A stretch of DNA of 5,487 bases from Kiritimatiellia bacterium (lineage in GTDB: Bacteria; Verrucomicrobiota; Kiritimatiellia; JAAZAB01): the NCBI GenBank assembly GCA_018400335.1, contig JAGYMT010000151.1:1-5487 (forward strand). The letters run 5' to 3'. The position numbers were made by a program, and so were the translations under genes. Under the pieces are notes generated by a model, which was not told the DNA's origin, did not search any database, and saw nothing but the letters and a program-made list of their open reading frames with translations. This document shows positions 1 through 5,487 of this stretch, piece after piece. The first letter of the stretch is position 1; every line of letters begins with the position of its first letter.

Positions 1-2
1 CG

Positions 3-1742
3 CCGACGGCCTGGGCAGCCCGCCGCCGGCCGCTGGTCCCCAAGCGGTATGCGTTCATAACGGCCGGCAGCGTCTGTAGCCAGGTGTGTCGGCCCGATAT
101 CTTCGACCGCGACATCGTCGAACTGCCCGGCATGGGATTCAACGGCGTGATCATCGGCTGCACGCCGACACAAGGTTCTTCGATCGGGCGGCAGACGCTT
201 CCGTTCACGCTGACACAGGACGGTGTGGCGGTGGATCGCTTCAAAGTGCCGATGTTCCAGAGCACGTTCGACCGGATCAAGAGCTATGGGCTGGACATCT
301 GTCTTTTCCATCAGGCCTTCGTGCCGCCTCCTTTCACCATGGACGAGGTCCACGAGCACTACGCCGGAAAACGCGATCTGCCCGGCTTTCCGGAGGCGGC
401 CCGAAAGGCTCACCGCGCCCTGGCGGACGCGATCTTCACGTATTTTCCCCAGGTGGACGCGCTCCTGCATCACTCCCTGGAATGCGAATGGTTCTGGGGA
501 AATGCCGTTGCCATCTTCCCGTGCCGGGACGAAGCGGCCGGCGCGCGAGCGCTCGGCGCCCATCTGGAGGGCCTTACCGACGCGTGCGGCCGGCACGGCA
601 AGGACCTCCTGTTCTGGACCCACGTCTGCGGGATCAACGCGCGGCAGATTCGGCTGCTGCGCCGGGTTCTGAGCCGGCACCCATCGGTGATGGTGCTGGA
701 GGACAATGCCTGGGAAAACTGCTGCTGGCCCCATGCCCCGGTCATGGGATACCTGTCCGAGGACCTCAAACGGCAGGTCACCGGCGGCCGGTTCGGTTTG
801 TCCATCAATACCACCGACGGCGAATACTTCGGCGGCGGCAAGCTGCCCTCCTCTTGTCCCGACCCGCACATCCGGGGTGCGAAGACGGCCATTGAGCTTG
901 ATGCCGAACTCGTCGCCGTGCGCCTTAACGCCCAGATGCTGACTCCGCTGGGAACTCTCGACGATGTCAACGCCATCAACGTTCTTGCCGTGGAGGAAGC
1001 ATTGTGGGAGCCCACGCGGCCCATTGACGAATGCTGGCTGGACTGGTGTTCGCGGCGCTTTGGCAAGGCGGCCGCACCGGCCGTCGTCTCGTCCCTCAAA
1101 AAGAGCGGCGACATTATCAAAAAGGGACTGAGCGCCTCGCGGCTGGGTTTGATTGACCATAGCGGTCTATCCGTCGGGAAATGGATGCCTCGCGTCCCCA
1201 ACAGGGCCTGGGCGCTTTTTGCGTCGAACCCCGGCGAACTGGTCGTGGATAAGCCCTACGACGAACTCGTCCACGAGGATTTCAAGCTGTGGCAAGTGGG
1301 CGCCGCCGGCGTGGCGCTCGACACGTTTCTGCGCGACAGCGCCGAGGCGGATGCCGCCGCCCGGGAAGCGCTGCGCGAACTGGAGAGCGTTCGCTCCGAC
1401 CTCACACCGGAGGATTTTACCTACCTGACCGGATGTTTCGAAGATTCGCTTGTGCTGATGGAAGCGGTTCGCCGAACGGCCAGGGGCGCCAGCGCTTCCG
1501 CGCTTTGTATCGAGCGGTCCGACGTGGCGAATGTGGCTTTGCTGGAAGACGCCTGCGCCAACATGGAGGCATATGCCGGACGGATTGAGTCCGAACACGG
1601 GCTCGATTTCTTCCGCGTGCATTTCTTCATGAAGGCAAAGTTGGGGGGTGAGGAGTACCCAGCCTACAGCGTGCCCACCGCTCTGCGCTCGCTCGCTGAG
1701 AGCTACCGGAATTGCGCAACGGAACCGCAGGCGGAAAGGTGA
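3..1742 (+). CDS. GH67-like (alpha-glucuronidase-like) glycosidase, 5' partial
   Basis: This frame is open from the left edge to a TGA at 1740-1742, giving 579 visible residues. The gene starts upstream of the window: codons before the GTG at 84 already read as protein (PKRYAFITAGS), so that GTG is not the start. Numbering residues from position 3, the fold looks like a TIM barrel. Hydrophobic strands are followed by polar or aromatic residues: ECEWFW at 160-165, LLFWTH at 202-207, VMVLED at 229-234 and NTTDGEY at 269-275. An alpha-helical C-terminal part follows. The stretch around 323-354, with an asparagine-containing helix, ALWEP and then W...RFG, resembles the region after the barrel in GH67 alpha-glucuronidases, where a similar 'LAWNP...FG' pattern occurs. 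That family cleaves glucuronosyl side chains from xylan fragments. I cannot assign catalytic residues with confidence, and substrate specificity is unknown. GH20- or GH84-like barrels are alternatives. It lies 113 nt upstream of further glycosidase genes on the same strand, consistent with a shared role in polysaccharide breakdown. Confidence 0.6.
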   Translation, partial: PTAWAARRRPLVPKRYAFITAGSVCSQVCRPDIFDRDIVELPGMGFNGVIIGCTPTQGSSIGRQTLPFTLTQDGVAVDRFKVPMFQSTFDRIKSYGLDICLFHQAFVPPPFTMDEVHEHYAGKRDLPGFPEAARKAHRALADAIFTYFPQVDALLHHSLECEWFWGNAVAIFPCRDEAAGARALGAHLEGLTDACGRHGKDLLFWTHVCGINARQIRLLRRVLSRHPSVMVLEDNAWENCCWPHAPVMGYLSEDLKRQVTGGRFGLSINTTDGEYFGGGKLPSSCPDPHIRGAKTAIELDAELVAVRLNAQMLTPLGTLDDVNAINVLAVEEALWEPTRPIDECWLDWCSRRFGKAAAPAVVSSLKKSGDIIKKGLSASRLGLIDHSGLSVGKWMPRVPNRAWALFASNPGELVVDKPYDELVHEDFKLWQVGAAGVALDTFLRDSAEADAAAREALRELESVRSDLTPEDFTYLTGCFEDSLVLMEAVRRTARGASASALCIERSDVANVALLEDACANMEAYAGRIESEHGLDFFRVHFFMKAKLGGEEYPAYSVPTALRSLAESYRNCATEPQAER

Positions 1743-1751
1743 GAACCAAAC

Positions 1752-1812
1752 GGGGACGGCTACCTGGAGGCGCTCGCGCAGGTGGTTTATGCTCAGGGCA
1801 AAGAGGGGACGG
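1752..1812 (+). repeat. Pair of GGGGACGG direct repeats in the spacer
   Basis: The 113-nt spacer contains GGGGACGG at 1752-1759 and again at 1805-1812, 53 bp apart. The flanks are loosely similar: AAAC before the first copy and AAGA before the second. The copies continue differently, as CTACC and ATTCA. Short GGGGACGG-type intergenic motifs are familiar to me from repetitive REP-like elements in several environmental bacterial lineages, but one 61-bp region cannot prove that. An 8-mer in GC-rich DNA could repeat by chance. Confidence 0.3.
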
Positions 1813-1842
1813 ATTCATGAAGGCCATAGAATCTTAATGAGT

Positions 1843-1848
1843 AGGGAG
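1843..1848 (+). promoter_or_regulatory. Ribosome binding site of the GH116 stub
   Basis: AGGGAG lies 7 nt before the ATG at 1856. This near-ideal spacing supports that start and suggests that the short ORF is still translated, even though it encodes only a fragment of its family. Confidence 0.65.
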
Positions 1849-1855
1849 ATTAGCA

Positions 1856-2056
1856 ATGCACAAGAAAAACACGAATGTGCCGTGGCCGTTGTTGAGGCGA
1901 TATGAAGGAGATCAGTTGGCCAGTGTGTCGCTGCCGCTCGGCGGCATCGGTACCGGGACGGTCGGCCATGGAGGGCACGGCCAACTTCGTGACTGGGATC
2001 TGACGGATCGGGCGTCGAAGCGGTTCTCGCCGAAGAAGGGAAATAGGAACGAATGA
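1856..2056 (+). pseudogene. N-terminal remnant of a GH116 (GBA2-type) beta-glucosidase
   Basis: This is a 66-codon ORF. Residues 16-21 (RYEGDQ), 27-35 (PLGGIGTGT) and 43-49 (QLRDWDL runs from 43) match, in order and spacing, the opening of GH116 proteins, which characteristically read like 'LPLGGIGTGTxxLGGRGxLRDWE'. Full GH116 enzymes have roughly 800-900 residues: an N-terminal beta domain and an (alpha/alpha)6 catalytic barrel that hydrolyses beta-glucosides or beta-xylosides. Here the family similarity fades after about residue 58, the tail is a charged KKGNRNE, and the ORF ends at TGA 2054-2056, so the catalytic domain is entirely absent. The stop overlaps the ATG of the GH36 gene as ATGA, which suggests translational coupling. 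The likely reading is a gene truncated by deletion or recombination whose 5' end survived. A functional leader peptide or an assembly junction are alternatives. No beta-glucosidase activity is expected. Confidence 0.75.
2045..2050 (+). promoter_or_regulatory. Ribosome binding site of the GH36 gene
   Basis: AGGAAC sits inside the 3' end of the GH116 stub, with the AGG ending 5 nt before the ATG at 2053. It is moderate in strength and probably works together with re-initiation at the ATGA stop-start overlap. Confidence 0.5.
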
Positions 2057-4182
2057 AAGCAATAAGCAACTCGTCACAAGTTTGTCCCGAAGAAACGGCA
2101 GTGGTTCGCGATTGGTTCAGCCTGCTGACCGCCCCGTCGAATCAGGCCGCCGCGGCCGAAGAGAACCCGAAACAGGATCGGCATTCGCGCGACGTGCCGT
2201 TCAGCTTTATGTGCGGAAGTCGTTCCAGCCGCGACTGGATCAAACCTGAAACAGCCGAACGCGAAACCGACGAGGATCGGGACGGCAGGCGGCTCCATCG
2301 GCTCCGGTGGCGGGATCCGCGCAGCGGTCTGCGCTGCACGATGGAGCTGACGGAATTCCTCGATTTCCCGGCCATGGATTGGGTGATCCGGCTTCGCAAC
2401 GACGGAGCCGCCGAGACGGAACCGATCACTGATTTCAAGGCGCTGGACATGTTCTGGAAATGCGCCCGGGAGGGCGAGATGCCCGAGTTGCGCCGCGCCC
2501 TTGGCAGTGACGGGCGGCATGACGACTTTCAATATCAGTGCGAGGATTTGCGGCAGTCCATGTGGGACAAGGGGCGTACCCTTCGTATGGACACGGCCGC
2601 GAATGCCGCTTTCAGGAAAGCGAGGAACGGGTCGCCTTCGTCCCTGCTCGATGACAGCCGCCCATCCGCCACCTGGCTGCCGTTCTTCAACCTGCGCACC
2701 GGCGATGACGGTCTTTTCTGCGCCCTGGGCTGGAGTGGGCGCTGGTTCGCCGAGTTCGCGCACGCGGGATCCGGCAAGACCGGTATCACAGGCGGCATGG
2801 AGCACCTGGAACTGCGGCTCCGGCCGGGCGAGGATATCCGATCCCCCCGCATCGCGCTCCTGTACTGGCGGGGAACGCCGACTCATGCGCACAATGTCTG
2901 GAGGCAGTTCGTGCTCCGACACTACCGTCCGAACGTGAACGGAAAACCTGCGCAAATGCCGATTTGCAACAATTCCTGGGGCGGTACGCCTACCGCGGAA
3001 CACCTGGATGTAATCGAGCGGATCCGCCGCGAAGGATTGGCTTTCGACTACTACTGGATGGATGCCGGTTGGTATGGCTCATCAACCAAGCCCTGCCCGA
3101 GTGTCTTCGAGGGCGACTGGGGGATCACCGGCGACTGGAGCATCAATCGAACTTATCATCCGGAAGGGTTGAGCCCCGTCAGCGCAGCCGCCGGCAAGGC
3201 CGACATGAAATTCCTGTTGTGGTTCGAGCCGGAACGGGCCCGATTCGACACCCCCGTGACGCGGGAACATCCGGAATGGTTCCTCCGTCGCTCCAAGGAG
3301 GCTCCCAAAACCGGCGACAATCTCCTGCTCAACCTCGGAGATCCCGCGGCACGGCAATGGGCGGTGGAAACGGTCTCAACGCTGATCGAGGAGAACGGCA
3401 TTGATTGCTATCGGGAGGATTTTAACTTCGATCCCGGTCAGTACTGGTCCCATGCCGACGAGCCCGGTCGCAAAGGTCTGGCGGAAATCCGTTTTGTCGA
3501 GGGGTTGTATGCGTTCTGGGACGAATTGCGGCAACGGCATCCCGGTCTGCTCATTGACAACTGCGCCAGCGGCGGGCGTCGGCTGGAATTGGAGACGATC
3601 AGCCGGAGTGTTGCCTTGTGGCGTACCGACTACGATTGTTTTCCGAGCTCAACCGCGGAGGCTTCGCAACTCCATGGCATCGGGCTGAATCTTTGGCTGC
3701 CCTTGAATTCCATCCGTCCTCTGGCGAAACCGGGCGACACCTACCATTGCCGTTCCGGTTACTCTTCCGGCATAGTTCTCGCGGTCAAGAAACTGGGCTT
3801 GAGCGACTGCACGCAGCCCGATTTTCCCTGGGAGTGGTATCGGCGGCGCCTGGCCGAGATGAAACGGCTGCAACCGCTCTTCCTCGGCGATTTTTATCCA
3901 TTGACTCCCGGAATCTTCGATCCCACCGCCTGGCTGGCCTATCAGTTGTTTTTGCCGGCTGAACAGGAAGGCGCGGTGGTCGCCTTTCGCCGCCCGGAAA
4001 GCCCCGTGACCGCCATCATCGTCCTGCTTGAAGGCCTCGATCCGTCAGGCATGTACGTCTTCGAGTGCGCCGACAGCGGAAAAACCTGGCAGGCGAGCGG
4101 GCGGGAATTGACGTCCTCCGGAGTGACGGTTGCGATGGACGCACCGCGCGGCAGCCGACTGTTTTTTTTCAAACGAGCATAG
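2053..4182 (+). CDS. GH36 alpha-galactosidase (Melibiase family)
   Basis: The enzyme has 709 residues, the usual length for GH36, and hydrolyses terminal alpha-1,6-galactosyl groups from oligosaccharides or galactomannan-type glycans with retention of configuration. Residues 1 to about 290 form the N-terminal beta-sandwich, with the family-typical PFSFMCG at 49-55 and TEFLDFPAMDW from 100. The TIM barrel begins at NNSWGG (306-311), followed by MDAGWYG (336-342) and WFEPER (390-395). YREDFN carries the expected nucleophile, Asp456. DNCASGG followed by LWRTDY carries the expected acid/base, Asp526. The 70-residue spacing fits GH36 enzymes such as Geobacillus AgaA. A C-terminal beta domain fills roughly 610-709. 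No signal peptide is visible, so the enzyme is probably cytoplasmic, acting on imported oligosaccharides. The ATG at 2053 is chosen for its AGGA ribosome site and the ATGA overlap with the GH116 stub. The variant R-E-D-F-N nucleophile motif differs from the classic KWDMN form, so activity on another alpha-glycoside is possible. An eight-T run at 4162-4169 encodes the LFFFK end. Confidence 0.9.
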   Translation: MKAISNSSQVCPEETAVVRDWFSLLTAPSNQAAAAEENPKQDRHSRDVPFSFMCGSRSSRDWIKPETAERETDEDRDGRRLHRLRWRDPRSGLRCTMELTEFLDFPAMDWVIRLRNDGAAETEPITDFKALDMFWKCAREGEMPELRRALGSDGRHDDFQYQCEDLRQSMWDKGRTLRMDTAANAAFRKARNGSPSSLLDDSRPSATWLPFFNLRTGDDGLFCALGWSGRWFAEFAHAGSGKTGITGGMEHLELRLRPGEDIRSPRIALLYWRGTPTHAHNVWRQFVLRHYRPNVNGKPAQMPICNNSWGGTPTAEHLDVIERIRREGLAFDYYWMDAGWYGSSTKPCPSVFEGDWGITGDWSINRTYHPEGLSPVSAAAGKADMKFLLWFEPERARFDTPVTREHPEWFLRRSKEAPKTGDNLLLNLGDPAARQWAVETVSTLIEENGIDCYREDFNFDPGQYWSHADEPGRKGLAEIRFVEGLYAFWDELRQRHPGLLIDNCASGGRRLELETISRSVALWRTDYDCFPSSTAEASQLHGIGLNLWLPLNSIRPLAKPGDTYHCRSGYSSGIVLAVKKLGLSDCTQPDFPWEWYRRRLAEMKRLQPLFLGDFYPLTPGIFDPTAWLAYQLFLPAEQEGAVVAFRRPESPVTAIIVLLEGLDPSGMYVFECADSGKTWQASGRELTSSGVTVAMDAPRGSRLFFFKRA

Positions 4183-4191
4183 CGAAGCCAT

Positions 4192-4198
4192 TAGGAGG
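4192..4198 (+). promoter_or_regulatory. Strong Shine-Dalgarno of the flavoprotein gene
   Basis: TAGGAGG lies 5 nt before the ATG at 4204, within the 21-nt gap after the GH36 stop. It is the best ribosome site in the window and fixes the start of the flavoprotein gene. The short gap, with no hairpin, argues for co-transcription with the GH36 gene. Confidence 0.75.
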
Positions 4199-4203
4199 GT
4201 AAG

Positions 4204-5487
4204 ATGTCAGTTCAGGAAACGATATTTGAAGTAGACCGCTGTATTAAAGTTCGCGGAAAGTACGATGTAGTCGTCTGTGGCGGCGGACTGGGGGGCGTGG
4301 CGGCCGCCATCGCCGCGGCACGCGCTGGAGCGAAGACCCTGTTGATCGAGCGCAACAGCTTTCTCGGGGGCGTGGCCACCGCCGGGATGTGCTGCAGTAT
4401 CTTCAACTGCTACTATACCGGCGGTGAAACGCGCCGCCTCGGCACGACCGGTATCGCCGTCGAGGTGGCTGATGCCATGGCGGAGGCGATGGGCTACGGG
4501 CGAAGATGGCGCTCCCACAAGGGGCACATTATCTATGACATCGAACGCGGCAAGCTGGTGCTGCAGGAGCTTGTCGAAAAGGCCGGCGCCGAGCTGCTTC
4601 ATCAAGCATGGACGGCCGGAGTCTTGGTCGAGGCAGGCGCCGTGCGCGGCGTGATCATCGAGAGCAAGTCCGGCCGCGAGGCGATCCGGGCGAAAGTCGT
4701 GGTGGATGCCACCGGCGACGCCGATGTCGCCGCCTTTGCCGGGGTTCCACTGCATACGCAGGTAAACGGACTCCATAGTCTCTGTTTCCGGCTCGCCAAG
4801 GTGGACGTGGACGGCTTTGTCGCTTTTTTTCGGCAACATCCCGATCAGTTTCCCGAATACATGGATGTGGACTGGTCGCTGGAGGAGGCACTGGCGCAGT
4901 ATGACGATTGCGGGACGTTTCTGTTTCCGCACGGAGGAGGCATGCAGATGGACGCCTTCAAGCAGGCGAAGGCAAACGGCGACCTGCCGGCAAGTGTCGG
5001 CATCCAGGACACGACTGACGCCTGCCAGATGCACGCACTCCGCCGAACAGGCGTTGTGCATGTGATCACCGGGTTCACCCATTTCGACGGACTCGACGCC
5101 GAACGGATCAGCCGCAGCATCGCCGACGGCCGGCGCATGGCTTTCCTTGTCAGCGAGGTCTACCGCAAGTACATTCCAGGGTTTGCGGACTCCTTTGTCG
5201 CCGGCACGGCCGTGAACCTCGGCGTGCGAACCTCGCGTTACCTCGACGGCGATTTCGTTTTCGCCGGCGCAATGCTCAAGGCGGGCGCGCGCCAGCCCGA
5301 CGCGGTCGGAACGCTGGTCGGCTGGGAAAGCAAGGTCAAACATTGCGGCGCCAACGCCTGGGGCTCCCAGGTTTGCAACGGCGATTCGTCTGATCTGCCC
5401 TATCGCTGTCTGTTGCCCAGGGGAATGAACGGGTTGTTGATGGGCGCCGGTCGCAGCGTGAGCGCCGACAACCCGTCGTTGCTGCGT
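4204..5487 (+). CDS. FAD-dependent oxidoreductase (FAD_oxidored family), 3' partial
   Basis: The frame is open from ATG 4204 to the right edge, giving 428 residues; the C-terminus lies outside the window. Residues 20-31 (YDVVVCGGGLGG) form a Rossmann dinucleotide-binding beta strand and glycine-rich loop. The ribose-binding acidic residue is Glu49 in LLIER, and FLGGVAT follows at 54-60. VVVDATGDADVA (165-176) is the second conserved FAD-contacting strand of this family. Later landmarks are GVRTSRYLDGDFV, the family's 'GVRxSRxIxGEYV' block, and PYRCLLPRGMNGLLMGAGRSVSAD (split here by its key G414-x-G416-R417), which matches the C-terminal 'NLLVAGRxIS' FAD motif. Only about the last 30-100 residues should be missing. 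There is no signal peptide. Members of this family are common beside glycosidases in PVC and planctomycete genomes, but their substrates are mostly unknown. Oxidation of a sugar or aglycone released by the neighbouring hydrolases is an inference. The 21-nt distance to the GH36 gene suggests one operon. Confidence 0.85.
   Translation, partial: MSVQETIFEVDRCIKVRGKYDVVVCGGGLGGVAAAIAAARAGAKTLLIERNSFLGGVATAGMCCSIFNCYYTGGETRRLGTTGIAVEVADAMAEAMGYGRRWRSHKGHIIYDIERGKLVLQELVEKAGAELLHQAWTAGVLVEAGAVRGVIIESKSGREAIRAKVVVDATGDADVAAFAGVPLHTQVNGLHSLCFRLAKVDVDGFVAFFRQHPDQFPEYMDVDWSLEEALAQYDDCGTFLFPHGGGMQMDAFKQAKANGDLPASVGIQDTTDACQMHALRRTGVVHVITGFTHFDGLDAERISRSIADGRRMAFLVSEVYRKYIPGFADSFVAGTAVNLGVRTSRYLDGDFVFAGAMLKAGARQPDAVGTLVGWESKVKHCGANAWGSQVCNGDSSDLPYRCLLPRGMNGLLMGAGRSVSADNPSLLR

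Noticed and set aside
84..86. GTG as a start codon for the first gene
   Set aside because: The frame is open to the left edge, upstream codons read as plausible protein, and there is no Shine-Dalgarno sequence before 84.
470..1201. Minus-strand ORF of 243 codons opposite the first gene
   Set aside because: The translation is Ser/Arg-rich and lacks any motif, while the plus strand carries a coherent protein.
1760..1785. Weak stem-loop (CTACCTG pairing with CAGGTGG) as a terminator or attenuator
   Set aside because: It has only about 7 pairs including a G-U, a 12-nt loop and no following T-run.
2074..3003. Minus-strand ORF of 309 codons opposite the GH36 gene
   Set aside because: It overlaps a confidently identified GH36 N-terminal domain and has a low-complexity, Arg/Pro-rich translation with no domain.
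4162..4169. Eight-T run as an intrinsic terminator
   Set aside because: It lies inside the GH36 coding region (encoding the Phe residues near the C-terminus), and I see no stable GC hairpin placed directly before it.
4207..5343. Minus-strand ORF of 378 codons opposite the flavoprotein gene
   Set aside because: The plus strand encodes clear FAD-binding motifs over the same span. The antisense frame shows no recognisable domain and is open only because of the GC-rich codon pattern.

Overview
This GC-rich window holds a compact, one-directional carbohydrate-degradation cluster, all on the plus strand. The protein set is typical of heterotrophic, polysaccharide-degrading bacteria of the PVC group (Kiritimatiellota, Lentisphaerota, Verrucomicrobiota) or Planctomycetota: a divergent TIM-barrel glycosidase, a GH116-type N-terminus, a Melibiase-type GH36 alpha-galactosidase and a FAD_oxidored-family flavoprotein. 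That placement is an inference from gene content and base composition. No taxonomic marker gene is present.

Layout: (1) 3-1742 is the 3' part of a large gene for a GH67-like (alpha-glucuronidase-like) protein, open to the left edge. (2) 1743-1855 is a 113-nt spacer carrying two copies of GGGGACGG, an in-frame open extension after the first gene's stop, and a good Shine-Dalgarno sequence. (3) 1856-2056 is a 66-codon ORF that encodes only the extreme N-terminus of a GH116 (GBA2-type) beta-glucosidase and then stops. (4) 2053-4182 encodes a complete GH36 alpha-galactosidase with both catalytic aspartates, overlapping the GH116 remnant by ATGA. (5) 4204-5487 is the first 428 codons of an FAD-dependent oxidoreductase, preceded by a strong Shine-Dalgarno sequence 21 nt after the GH36 stop and cut by the right edge.

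The spacings (113 nt, -4 nt, 21 nt) and the absence of a convincing terminator suggest one operon, at least from 1856 to the right edge. Working inference: the enzymes take apart a branched plant or algal heteroglycan or glycoside carrying alpha-galactosyl and possibly uronosyl groups, with the flavoprotein oxidising a released sugar or aglycone. None of the three intact or partial reading frames shows a signal peptide in the visible part, but the first gene's N-terminus is missing. The most unusual element is the GH116 stub. It keeps its ribosome binding site, start and family signature, then ends exactly at the start of the GH36 gene, as if most of a beta-glucosidase gene had been deleted and its 5' end now serves as a translationally coupled leader. 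I found no RNA gene, CRISPR array, insertion sequence or defence system.
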